From positions 35,121,683 through 35,161,682 of the forward strand of contig CM022671.1 in the NCBI GenBank assembly GCA_012295275.1: a stretch of 40,000 nt of DNA. Reading direction: 5' to 3'. Shown piece after piece: positions 26,435 to 38,115 of the stretch (positions are counted from its first letter, which is position 1; each line of letters starts with the position of its first letter). This DNA is from Chrysomallon squamiferum (Eukaryota > Mollusca > Gastropoda > Neomphalida > Peltospiridae). The position numbers and the translations under genes are program-made. The notes below the pieces were generated by a model. That model was not told the origin of the DNA, did no database searches, and saw only the letters and a program-made list of their open reading frames with translations.

Positions 26435-26623
26435 CTGGATGATTCGACCTTCGGCACTGATGGTTGTGCCTGCCGCAGAAAACTCGCCCGTCAGCCTGTA
26501 AGTTTGTGTGGTGTATTCGCCATTCCCCGCCGTTTCATACAGTACAATTTCCAGTATCCCGATCTCCTTTGCCATGGCCCTCGAAAATAACAGAGTACAC
26601 AACAATACGTCTCCAATTTTCAT
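26435..26623 (-). CDS. ZNRF3: ZNRF3-like E3 ubiquitin ligase, coding exon 1 (signal peptide and start of ectodomain)
   Basis: This exon reads 63 codons from ATG (26623-26621) to a CAG followed by the donor GTAATG, ending in phase 0. Residues 1-19 look like a signal peptide: a short MKIG n-region, a hydrophobic VLLCTLLF core and a small-residue AMA cleavage site. The following segment has EIVLYETAGNGEYTT, then RLTGEFS, then ISAEGRIIQ, matching the first strands of the ZNRF3 ectodomain as I know it from vertebrates (EVVLFES, DYTTYTTGLTGRFS, LSAEGEIVQ). The family are single-pass membrane RING ligases that ubiquitinate Frizzled and LRP6. The start is chosen because no in-frame ATG lies between it and an in-frame stop at 26699-26701, and A occupies position -3. 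The only other candidate start, Met18, would remove the signal peptide. No ORF damage is seen. The single invertebrate homologue may be co-orthologous to ZNRF3 and RNF43; the residues favour the ZNRF3 type. Confidence 0.93.
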
Positions 26624-26676
26624 TTTGCTACATGCTCCTTGGATCGTCGACGCCACATATTCCCGACGTTGTGCAT
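26620..26676 (-). other. Upstream ORF overlapping the ZNRF3-like start codon by ATGA
   Basis: If the leader begins upstream of 26676, an 18-codon uORF starts at 26676 (a second in-frame ATG lies at 26658). Its stop TGA (26622-26620) overlaps the main ATG as ATGA. Two more minimal uORFs lie upstream: ATG-TTT-TGA starting at 26696 and a start-stop ATG-TGA starting at 26715. Such arrangements commonly reduce translation of the main frame. This is inference and depends on the unknown transcription start. Confidence 0.4.
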
Positions 26677-26900
26677 GGGACTTTTCTTCAAAACATGCCT
26701 ACTCCGTCCTCACATGTACAACTCCTCATTGTGGGAATGGCGGCGTTCATCAAAGGACCAAAAGTGTTTGTCACGTGACCCGAAGGGTTTCCCCGCCTAC
26801 GGAGAATGCTGTTTGTAATTTTTGCGAAGCCCATTCAAAACCGAGGGGGCCTATGTCGGTTCACTCTCTACCAAACGGAGCTTCTGAAAGGCGGTTATGA
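26624..26900 (-). promoter_or_regulatory. 5' leader and probable promoter of the ZNRF3-like gene
   Basis: This GC- and CpG-rich block sits directly upstream of the start codon. Visible motifs are GTCACGTGAC (26770-26779), a perfect palindromic E-box identical to the CLEAR/TFEB-USF consensus; ATCAAAGG (26749-26756), a TCF/LEF-type site; TGTGGGAA (26730-26737), matching the Su(H)/CSL consensus YGTGRGAA; and an overlapping YY1-like ATGGCGG. No clear TATA box is seen, which fits a CpG-type promoter. The transcription start is not determinable from sequence alone. Long frames on the plus strand here are antisense shadows. Confidence 0.6.
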
Positions 26901-27520
26901 ATGAGAACCGTTTACTTCAAGGTGTATAGTAACATTATGACCTACTTGTAAAAATAAACGTGTTAGATAAATATTTGCACACCTGACGATTTTCTGTTAC
27001 CTTCGCCGTTGGAAAACGTGTAAATTTACGGAACGTCAAAATACGTGTTGTTGTAACGAAATCTCCTTCTTGTTATTTAAATAACGTTGTTTACAACGTT
27101 TCGCAGAATTAGATTTTAAAATAAATTACTTGTACGTAGCGCTTTAAGTTAGGTATTCTGACGTTTAAATGACTTTGTTTTTACTCTGTTTTACTGAACT
27201 AGATTGTAAAATAAATAATTTCGTTTTACATAATGCTGTAAACTACTTTTTGTTTATTTATTTATGTATTTATTTATTTATCTATTTTTGTCATTTAAAT
27301 AACTTTGTTTATGACTCGCATTGTAAATGATTTCCTGTTAATTGAAATTATACTGTTCAGCGTCGTTTTTAATTATAAATAATTATGTTGTTTGTATAAA
27401 ATAACTGTTATCATATATTTTAGTATCACGGCATAAAAATGAAGCATTAAAGTAAATTAATTTGTATTTCGTATTGCCGCGTCCCATATCATTTTAAAAT
27501 ATTACTTAGCTTTAATAATC
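26901..27520. other. CpG-rich but AT-rich upstream flank
   Basis: Many ACG/CGT trinucleotides in otherwise AT-rich sequence. No coding frame was found. Likely distal promoter or flank. Confidence 0.5.
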
Positions 27521-27532
27521 AGAATTATAAAA

Positions 27533-27563
<31 letters not shown>

Positions 27564-27660
27564 ATATTTCTACGTGTTTTTTATTCTAATTCAAATAACA
27601 TTATTTAAAAGATTAAAACAAAAATAGTTTCGTGGTACTTACTTTTTTTGTTTTGTTCCA

Positions 27661-27939
27661 TTTCATTTAATTAATATATTTTTACTTTGTTTAAAAAGGA
27701 TTAAACAAATGATTTTCGTAAAATCAATTTAAATCATTTGTGCAAAATATAAATCTATATAGTCTTAAATACAGAAGTTGTACAAATATACATATATATA
27801 TATAATATATATATATATATTTCATTTAATTAATATATTTTTACTTTGTTTAAAAAGGATTAAATAAATAATTTTCGTAAAATCAATTTAAATTATTTGT
27901 GCAAATATAAATCTATATAGTCTTAGATACAGAAGTTGT

Positions 27940-27970
<31 letters not shown>
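27661..27970. repeat. 159-bp tandem duplication, two copies, each ending in a TA run
   Basis: Copy 1 starts at 27661 and copy 2 at 27820, both with CATTTAATTAATATATTT. They are almost identical apart from a few substitutions and end in TA runs of different length. Each has an inverted repeat with 11-base arms (27705-27715 with 27731-27741; 27864-27874 with 27890-27900). Confidence 0.95.
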
Positions 27971-27974
<4 letters not shown>

Positions 27975-28097
27975 TATATCTCAGACATAAAGGCATAAAA
28001 GCATACACATACAACAATAAATACATATATACATTCCAAACAAACTCAGACTTTAAATTTTAATAGTTTTAATACTAGCCTACATTTTTAAACAGTA

Positions 28098-28290
28098 TAC
28101 TACTACTACTACTAGTACTACTACTACTACTCCTCCTCCTCCTCCTCCTACTACTACTACTCCTACTCCTATTACTACTACTAATAATAATAATAAGAAG
28201 AAGAAGAAGAAGAAGAAAGAAGAAGAAAGTAAATAGAAGAACAGTAGTAATAGTGAGCAGTAATAGTGTAGCAGTAATAGTGTAGCAGTA
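28098..28290. repeat. ACT/CCT/AAT/GAA trinucleotide cluster
   Basis: Successive blocks of different trinucleotides, then three copies of GTAGCAGTAATAGT. A related ACT block is at 28365-28430. Confidence 0.93.
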
Positions 28291-29081
28291 ATAAAGAAAT
28301 AACTAAACATTTTTTATTATTTTAATACTATTCTTGCTCCGACTACATTACCTCTACTAGTGAACTACAGCTACTACTACTTTTACTACCAAAACTGCTA
28401 TTTTACTACTACTACTACTACTACTACAAATAATAATACTATTAATAGTAGTAGAAAGGAATAGAAAACTAAACTAACTACCTGCAGGTATCAGACATTT
28501 ATATTTTACATTAAAAAACTGTTTCGTTATGAAAAGTACATCGAACAACGTGGATATTATTTGTTGTTTTATTTTCCCATGTCGTATCTGCAAGCTCTCC
28601 AGAGAAGTTATTTATTTTGCGACCTTTCCCGAATCCTTTTGACCTATTTTAATCCTGGAAACAAAGTAAACGATTAACACAATCCTATATCTTCAAAGAG
28701 ATCGCTTGTTTATGTGTATAAGATGCCTTTGTCTCGTACCGTAAATGTTCTGTTTTTTTTTTTTTTTTTTATTATTTTTATTAATAAATAATGTTTATTT
28801 AATATATATATATTTTTTTTATTTTTTAATTTTTAATTTTTTTTTTTGTTGGAATTAGAATTCTTGTTGTTGTTATTATTATTATTATTAAGTTGTCTTG
28901 TTTAATTACGTTATTAAAGAATACCGATGAATTCGTATCATTAATGTTGCTGTCACTGCTGTTGACGTTGTCGTGGTAGTCATCAATCATCATTATTATC
29001 ATTATGACAACAAACAATACCAATTTATTAATATGTAATTATGTAATTATTCATTTATTTTACGTTAAAATTAAATATAAC

Positions 29082-29131
29082 AACAACTACTGCTACTAGT
29101 ACCACCATCACTGTTATTATTACTGCTGCTG

Positions 29132-29167
<36 letters not shown>

Positions 29168-29330
29168 TTAATAATAATAATAATAATGATGATGATCACA
29201 AGAATAATAATAGTATTGCTATTAATATTGGCAGTACTAGTAGTGGTGGTAATGGTGGTAGTGGTTATAGTAGTTGTAGTAGAAGTGGTAGAAGTAGTAG
29301 TGGTAATGGTGGTGGTGGTGCTGTGCATTT
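29082..29330. repeat. ACT/AAT then GTA/GTG trinucleotide cluster
   Basis: ACT-rich then AAT-rich, then GTA/GGT-rich sequence. The two ends are near reverse complements in composition (ACT against AGT). Confidence 0.93.
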
Positions 29331-29399
29331 CGAACATTTTCCAGTTATTATTTAATATGTACTCACTCCGAAACTAGTAAATAAATAGGACAATAAAAT

Positions 29400-29425
29400 C
29401 ACCAAAAAAAAAAAAAAACCCAAAA

Positions 29426-29504
<79 letters not shown>

Positions 29505-29530
29505 TAAAATAAAATAAATAAATAATTAAA
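29400..29530. repeat. (AAT)n then (AAAAT)n
   Basis: About 80 bp of AAT, then AAAAT and AAAT. Confidence 0.97.
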
Positions 29531-29988
29531 TATAAAAAATGAAACCCATACAGATGTATAAATTCCGTCGTTTTCCCCTACAAAATTGTAGATAATCAAA
29601 AAACGCAGTCGGAACACATGGTCAGCGAAATAGTTTGTTATTCATCTTTTAAGTGAAAAAAACTTTGAAGTGAAAATCCTTACATTACACACAAGCTGTC
29701 AATTAGCGGTTTTTTGCGTCTAAATATTCGCATATTTTAAATATTATTTAAATACTAGATAGTTTACACCTGTTATCTCGTAACATGTCCTTAGGATAAA
29801 ATTATTTAGCTTTGTTTAAGTTTATCGCTCGATATATCAAGTTATCTATCGTGCGAGTTGATAGCTCTTGAAAAAACTATCAGTCACCTCGTATCTCTTT
29901 CTTTTGGCTGCTCGTATTTTTATTTATTTTTTTAAATTTCGTTGGTACGTTTTTTAGTACACGTCTGTCATTAGACCGGTAACGTGAA

Positions 29989-29994
<6 letters not shown>

Positions 29995-30078
<84 letters not shown>

Positions 30079-30114
30079 GGTATTTCTCTGATTCGCTTTC
30101 TCGATTTGTCAGTT

Positions 30115-30187
<73 letters not shown>

Positions 30188-30223
30188 GGTATTTCTCTGA
30201 TTCGCTTTCTCGATTTGTCAGTT

Positions 30224-30280
<57 letters not shown>

Positions 30281-30312
30281 GTGGGTATTTCTCCTTTCTC
30301 GATTTGTCAGTT

Positions 30313-30380
<68 letters not shown>
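29995..30380. repeat. Minisatellite alternating with long CT runs
   Basis: A spacer of about 43 bp beginning GTGGGTATTTCTC and ending CGATTTGTCAGTTAGT occurs three times (from about 30074, 30183 and 30281, the last with an internal deletion). Each is flanked by a CT run of different length. Ser/Leu-rich frames are artefacts. Confidence 0.95.
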
Positions 30381-30762
30381 CCTCCCTCCCTCTCTCTCCA
30401 CGTTTGTTTCTAGTTAAACATACACGTGTATTGCCACATCAAATGGTTTCGATAAAAGCTGCCAGGCTGGCTGGCTGGCTGGCTGTGTATTTAACATGTC
30501 GTAACGAACAAAGTGAAATTAAAAGCCGTTTTGAAAAAGTCATCGACTCCAAGATCAAAACCATTTTGACATGCAGTCAGTCAGGTCTAGATGAACGTCC
30601 GTCATCCACTGGAGGAAAGTAAAAAAAAACCCACAACCACACAAACATTCTCAAAATCAAAACTTCAAAGATTGAAACATGTCACGCTCTCGTCTTTCTC
30701 CTGGGGATGTTAAAACTGCCTTTGATGTATTACGTTGCGAAATTCGGTCAAATGTGCTGTCT

Positions 30763-31058
30763 TTTTTTTTTTTTTTTTTCTTCGTCATATCTTCTTCTTC
30801 TTCTTCTTCTTCTCTTTCCCTCGCCACTTCGTATTTCGTCCTTTCGTTCATTCATTTTCATATTTATTTATTTCTTCTTTTTTTTTTTTTTTTTTTAAAT
30901 TTTTTACGCTTTTTCTTTATCTTTCTCTGTCGGTTTCTCGTCTTTAAGATTTTATTCACGTCTTTTTTTCTTCTTTTTTTAATTTTTTTTTTTTTCATAA
31001 TGCATTTTTTCATTATTCGTCATGATTTTCCTTTCTTCTTCTTCTTCTTGTTCTAATA

Positions 31059-31103
<45 letters not shown>

Positions 31104-31127
31104 GTTGTTGTTGTTGTTGTTGTTGTT
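30763..31127. repeat. Pyrimidine-rich tract, then (ATT)n and (GTT)n
   Basis: T-runs and TTC repeats on the plus strand, then ATT (about 31058-31103) passing directly into GTT (31104-31127). Confidence 0.93.
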
Positions 31128-31275
31128 AATTTGTTTACACTTGTTTATATTTTTCTATTCCTTCTTTCTTTATCATTAATCTATTTTCTTTCAATTGTTA
31201 TTTTTCTCTTTTCTTTTAATAAATTACTCCATTACCTTTTCTTTTTTCTTTTAATTAATTAATTAACTAATTAAT

Positions 31276-31279
31276 TAGC

Positions 31280-31340
<61 letters not shown>

Positions 31341-31847
31341 CATTATTATTATTATGTTCTTTATTTATTCTTTCGTTTTCTTTATTCGTTTTTTTTTTTT
31401 TTTTTTAATGTTCGTTTATTCTCACCAAAATTTATTCTTTTTCTTCTCTCTCTTCTTTTTTTTTTTATTCTTCTTTCTTTCTATCTTTCTTCTTACTTTC
31501 TCTCTTCGGAAGGTATACATACGCGAAAGTAAAGCATCTCATATAGCCGGTGGCATCGTCTGCTACTATTATCGTAAAACCGTCTTACAATGAGACTCTG
31601 CATTACTGTCACACATTTGACAGAGCAGCGGCCAACATCAAAGGATGTGTGTCACCAAGGTCACAGGGGTCGTTACACTTTTGAAAACGATAAAACTAAG
31701 CCAGAGTATGAACAAAAAAAAAAAAACAAAAAAATAGCGAAACGGTTTCCTAGTCAAATGTTTATAATAATAATTAAATAACATGTTTATTTATTGATTT
31801 TAAAAAACATTAAAAAAATATATATTTTCTTTATATTCGATAACATT

Positions 31848-31907
<60 letters not shown>

Positions 31908-32002
31908 TTTGTCACAAATTTCACCATCCTTCTGTTTCTCTGTGCATATAGATAAATTAAATAACAACATTTAAAGAAAGCGAGAGATATTTAAAAAATG
32001 CA

Positions 32003-32055
<53 letters not shown>
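31276..32055. repeat. Three AAT/ATT arrays with a unique block between
   Basis: ATT at 31280-31355, AAT at 31848-31905 and AAT at 32005-32052. The block at 31540-31690 is unique, CpG-bearing and contains ATCAAAGG and CCAAGGTCA. No gene is recognised in it. Confidence 0.85.
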
Positions 32056-32518
32056 TAAAAAACACACACACACATATAAAGAAACCCCCCAGAAAGAGAA
32101 AACAGTTGGAGAAGAGAAAGAAAGCAGGAAGAAAGAATAAAACAGAAAATCATCATGGTTTTGATGTTAAAAGTTAAAGAGAGAAACACAGAAGAACAAA
32201 GTGAAAAAGAGAAGGAAAACAGGAAATACTGAGAGAGAAAAAAGTGATGAAAAGTAAAATTTAAAGAAATTTTTACTAGCTATAGGCAATTATGTATTGG
32301 TGCATTTAGCTCAAAGGAACTGCAAGTGCAAATGAGTACAAATAAATGTTGTAGGACTGGTTTATAGGTTATAATATGTGTACAATTTATTTTTTTATCA
32401 AATTTTTTAAATAGAAATATCTTATTTATTGCGATAAATAATTAAATAATTATACATTAAAAAAATAATAAACTAGTACGTAGCTAACAATGGTTGTGAA
32501 GAATAATTATTCAAATAC

Positions 32519-32732
32519 TGACGTAAGTCTGTAATATGTAACATGTCAAAAGTAACTTAGAAACGTTACGTAATGAACGGTGTATTGAATAAAAATGCCA
32601 CATAACAATAATGAATTTATTGTGACGTCATAGCAAAAGGTAGTTCTCTATTATTGTATGATAATGTGTCTTTACAATTAGTACAGGCTACTTTCTAACA
32701 ATCAGTGACGTAAAACTTACAACATACGTCAC
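32519..32732. promoter_or_regulatory. Cluster of five CRE/bZIP motifs
   Basis: TGACGTAA at 32519-32526, TTACGTAA at 32566-32573, the full palindromic CRE TGACGTCA at 32623-32630, TGACGTAA at 32706-32713 and TACGTCAC at 32725-32732. All lie within 214 bp, about 6 kb upstream of the ZNRF3-like start codon. These are CREB/ATF- or PAR-bZIP-type sites; function is inference. Confidence 0.5.
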
Positions 32733-33118
32733 AAAGACAAAAAACAAAACATAAGATTAACTCTCAACATAGAAAGGTCCTCCCACGCTTAACCTTTAAA
32801 AAAGGAGAGTAAACTTTAATTAAGACAAAAGTCAATATTTAAATTGTCTTCCAGAATGTTCCGAATATCGTCCAGTCCAGATTAGTTCGTCTGCAGCGGA
32901 AATCGAGACGGATATTGATCACATGACCTTGGCGCGCACTGCTCTGAAAACATTTACATACACCAGTCTGTGTTGACTACAGGAGACGTGAATGATGCCG
33001 TGTATTCATTCATCAGCCTTGGTCATTCGCGATGAGTTACATTTGAAAAGTCATGACCTTTCATAATATGTAACCCAATGGTAAAAATAAATGCACGGAA
33101 TAACTGGGGAATAACAAT

Positions 33119-33149
<31 letters not shown>

Positions 33150-34473
33150 ATTAAAATGAAACGACAAAAAGTCTCACTGATAAGCACGTATAAGTTCTTA
33201 AACTTGAAAATAAGTAAATCAGTTATTTTAAATAAGTTAATAATAAAATTAGAAATGAATTATTTCGTTATCGCCTTGCTTAACAACAACAACAACAACA
33301 ACAACACATTTTAGCTGCAATGTGATTGTAATACATAATAATACACATACACACAAAAATACAAAACGTATTTTTTTTATTCAACTATTCTTTGAATCAG
33401 GTTTAAATAAAGAATCTTCAAAACTTTTTTCTTTCTTTTTACTGATTAGGCAAAACGAGAACTGAAGGTAAATTAAAACATAAATAACGGCTAACGAGCC
33501 TTTTAAAAGTTAATTTTTAAAGAACAGACAAAATAGATTTTTGGAATCCGCCTGCCTTTGTTAGCTGGCAGCCAAGTGAATTCCTGAAAGATTTAATCGG
33601 TAAGTTCGTCAAATGACGTATCAAAAATAACTAACTGATGCACGTTTCGCATTCTTTGGGATGAACAGTGTTTGTTCTTTTTACCACTGGCTAGAGAGTA
33701 CAAAGATTAATTTTTCTATCAGCTATTTTAAATATCTAACAACGTCATAAAACGTTGATCTGTTTATTCCATCAAAGACTTCTGTTTAGATTAATGTTTA
33801 TTTTGTCTATAAACATGACAAAATAAATTTGAAAACATTAAAGAAGGATTTTTTTTATAAGTACATAATTATCAACGGACACATTAACAAAGATTATGTC
33901 ATATATGATTCTATTATTTTTATTTATTTTCTGAAATTTATCTATTACATTCTAAGTGTGTACCACAGAAATACAGAATGGATTCCTATAATTATAATAA
34001 TTATCAGGCATCTCTCTCTCTCTCTCACAAACACACAAGAGAAAAAAAAAAAAAAAAAAGAAAAAAAAAAGGAGAAAAAGTAAAATGATCATGAAAGCAG
34101 TATGTAATTATTGCCGTAACAGCATCAGATACACGTAACATCAGAGTTACCTTCGAGCTGCCAGATGTCGCTGTTTGTTACGTCATCTGCTTTGAAGATT
34201 CCGGCTGGATCACTCATTCAAACGATTCCGGTTTAGCATTGCGAAGAACATTTTTGTATGACTAGTCATTCAGGCCATAATGTAGTAATTAAACATTATT
34301 TTCTTTGTGTTTGTTACATTATTTCAGATGCAGCATTCATATCATGTTAAACACGCGCTTAAGTATTCACAATGACCCAATAACTATTCGTAGATTTTTT
34401 TAAAAACAGCTTTTAGAGATAATCTTATTCTGTGACCTTCAAAGAGGAAAAATATTTGCAATAAAAAGAAGTG

Positions 34474-34508
<35 letters not shown>

Positions 34509-34760
34509 CCAGTTGATGGATCGTTCATCAATGTTGATAACCACCATAATCTCGCGGGTCTTCAAAATATCGACTCAGGTTTTTATTTTTATTTTTTTTT
34601 TTTTTTTTTTCTTTTGTGCCTCTGGGAGTGTGGCGGTTTCGTTATTGCATTATAAAATAAAATGATTAGACAAAGCCAATATTATTTAAACAGTCAAGTA
34701 AAATTATATAAATAAAACGTAATATATATGAGATTAACGACCATTAAAAGACAATTTAAA
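32733..34760. other. Unique upstream flank with CpG-bearing blocks
   Basis: More complex blocks are at 32860-33060 (containing TGACCTTGG, the reverse complement of a CCAAGGTCA nuclear-receptor half-site) and 34135-34260 (containing TTACGTCA at 34178-34185). Small repeats are AAC (33284-33306) and poly(A) runs. No gene is supported. Confidence 0.4.
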
Positions 34761-34761
34761 A

Positions 34762-35075
34762 AAAAATAAAAATAAAATAAAATAAAATAAAATAAAATAA
34801 AATAAAATAAAATAAAGTAATAAATTTAAAAAATAAAATAAAAGTAAATTTAAAAAATAATAATAACAAAAATTTTAAAACTAAAGTTAAAATAAAATCA
34901 ATTTCATTAAAATATAGATATAATAATACAACGTGGAATAAAAAATACAAAATATAATAATAATAATAAATACCAATAAAAAATTAAATCTTTTGGCATT
35001 AAAAATTACAAAGAAAATAATTTCAACGACGATGTAAACGACAACGACGGCAATATCATCCGCAGCAACAAAATA

Positions 35076-35139
<64 letters not shown>

Positions 35140-35140
35140 G
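34762..35140. repeat. (AAAAT)n and (AAT)n arrays
   Basis: AAAAT at about 34768-34820, AT-rich low complexity, then AAT at 35072-35140. Confidence 0.95.
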
Positions 35141-35222
35141 ATACAACAACAAAAACACTTGTAGTAGTAATAGCAGTAGCAGCAGCAATAGTTAAAAACA
35201 GAATGAAAGAGAAAACAAAATA

Positions 35223-35253
<31 letters not shown>

Positions 35254-38115
35254 AAAATTTGTTGCATTTTAAAACATTACCACTACTGCTAAGTAATCAT
35301 AACGAATTGCAGTTATCATTTCGATCGCCCTCACATTTATTTCAACGGAAATTTAAAAAAAAAAACTAAAAAAAAAAAAACTCCGATTTATCAAAATCAA
35401 ATAGGATGATGTTATTATACGGGTTACAAAACGGATGACACTTTCCTAATAACGAAATCAATTTAATCTGCACTAACACCGCAGTGCGGTGACAAAGATT
35501 TAAATGGATTGATTTACAAAAAACAGAAACATTTCCGGTGTCTGAGCGCAATCGCTCGCTGAAGCGGAAAGTTATTAAATTCAGAAGCAGATTTCGTTAA
35601 ATAATTGTTTTGGGTTATTATTACTAACATCACTCGAAGCATAAATATACAGTAGTAAGCTGGCATGATGCCAAAACCACCCCAACCCTTCCGTTCATAA
35701 TAAAATTAAACGTAATAATAATGGGTGTAGGAAATAATGGCATGGGGAAAAAAAAAAAAATGGCACCATATTTATTTCTGCTTTTAAAAAAAACCTCAGT
35801 TAAAAGTACGTTTGAAAATACAATTTATTCATGCAGTATTGCTACGTACAGGTATATTAATATATAGCATCACTCAGCCACTTGGTTTAGCTTAACAATG
35901 TACAGTATTATATCGGAGTTTAATATTACAATTATCACATTATTATCACATTTAAAAATTCAGTATGCATAGCATCACTCATCCACTTGTGACCAGCTCC
36001 TTATGTATATATATGCACAGTCATACATAATAGTATACATACATACATATATACATTTATGTTTGCACGCGTTCACTGATGCACGTTTTTTTTTAATGTA
36101 TTTTTTATGTGCAATTATGAATTGTTGTTTTAAGCAGGACTTCACCTACTACCAGTAACTACATGTCAATAAGCAATAATAATGTTTTTTTTTAGGTGCC
36201 ATTTTTTCCGTACCCCAATAATAAATTATATATATAATAGATACAATTTTATGTTCAGCACAATAGTTGGAACTGGAGATACAGACTTGTTTTTATGAAA
36301 TACCGTGGTATGTACTTTCTTGTCTATGGGAAAAGCATAAGAACAAATAAATAAATAAAATACAATAATAATAATTATATGAAAGTGAATTTATTTTATT
36401 TTATTTTTTTATAAATTTCCATAATGCCAACTGATATGCATAAAGCGGGTTTCTCCTTCATTTCATCATCATTATATCTCAAATACTGACACCTAATAAC
36501 GTATATGATGTAATACAACTGAAAATTAATATCTATATTAACTGAAAATTCTACTTATTTAATACATATATATTTCTTTGCATCGGTGATGTCGCCATTT
36601 ATATATGTATACAACAATTATTATTATTGTTATTGTTATTATTATTATTGCTATTATCATGTTATTTAAACGTTATTAAATATGGGTGAATAAGAACAAC
36701 AAAAATCATTTTAAACAAAATTTCATGTTTCAGTAACAGAAAAGTTTTATTTTTTATTTTCACCTGTATTCAAACACAGCGGTACATGTAGAAATTTAAC
36801 AATTTGTTTTAGGCTCTTTCACCGTTCATTCATTCACATATATACGTACGTACGTCCGAATGCATGTCTTGTCTTTCCGAGTTGGAAAACCAGTCTAACA
36901 TCCATTGTATTTTTTTCTTCTTCTTCTTATAGCTACACAACAACGCCAGTGATCTCAACCCGTCCGAGAGCTGGCTTTATCTACAGCTACCAAAGTTCTG
37001 TTCAATCATTTTCGCTTATCAACATCAAAGGACGAAACGTTTACAAATTTAAAAAGGCTACTTTGAGCATAATGGGCCGACAAAACGGCCAGTTATTTGA
37101 TCTCGGCGAGAACTAGGCTAAAAAATAAACACATTTACCGGTTTATGAAAGTTACATTTAAACGAAACAGCTATTTGTAAACGTACTTTTTTATGTACTG
37201 CAATAGGAACGGCGAAGGTTAAAATAAACAAATAACTGAATGGCTGTTTAACCACACCGTGATATCAGCTTTCAAAGAAAGGCTGAGGCTTTAGGGCATC
37301 ATAAAAATAATAAATAAGCAAATGCATAAATAAATGGAGAATAAATACATAGATAACGACACCGCAACTCACATAATAACAGAAATTCTGAATAAACACG
37401 ATAAATATAAATTTAAAAAAAAAACGAAATTACATCTGTAAATTGGAAACCTACTGATCGTAAAACTTATATATATAGATATTTAGATATCAATCACCTT
37501 TGAAACTATCGTAATAAATTAAATTTACTTTGTTGTAAAAAAAAAAAAAAAAAAAATAAAAAAAAAATTTACCCTCTTAACAATTTACAGCTACTTAACT
37601 GTCTGAACTGCTGCAATATTATTTCGTTAATTTTACGTCAAGTGTAATTATCAGTAGTATTTGTAGTCGCAGAGGATTGTAAAATAATCCCATCAAAATA
37701 ATAGTTATGACGGCAATAAAAACACAAGTTAGTAATAGTTTGGATACAAAGTGCACGAGTTCTTAAATACAAAGTTATAATTTGTTTTAAAAAACTAACT
37801 ACTCTGTGTTACTGTGTAGAACATCATGTGTTTAAACACTGCATTGTTAATAATTTTTTTTTTTTTTTGTATACATAAGAAATACTTTGTTATAATGAAA
37901 TGGAGGGAAAAAAGAAAAAAAGTAACTGACGTTTTCACTTTTTTCTTCTCCCCCCCCCTAACGAATCACATTTAATAAGGATACTTAAAAAAAAAAAAAA
38001 AAAAATTAAAAAAAAATTAAATAAATAAATAAATCAGTAATATAATAAAAAGTAAATAAGTAAAACCAATACACAGAAATAATAATAACAAACCAACATT
38101 AAAACAACAACATCA
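35141..38115. other. Upstream flank with two complex CpG-bearing blocks, no supported gene
   Basis: The block at 35440-35600 has short inverted repeats CACCGC/GCGGTG (35477-35491) and GAGCG/CGCTC (35544-35557). The block at 36930-37120 is GC-richer and open in two plus-strand frames after a splice-acceptor-like TTCTTCTTCTTATAG. The remainder is AT-rich with homopolymers. Confidence 0.4.

Noticed and set aside
26508-26900. 130-codon plus-strand frame across exon 1 and the promoter
   Set aside because: Antisense to the conserved ZNRF3-like exon and to its GC-rich promoter; no recognisable domain.
30185-30622. 145-codon plus-strand frame
   Set aside because: Mostly CT-repeat translation; the non-repeat tail has no recognisable similarity.
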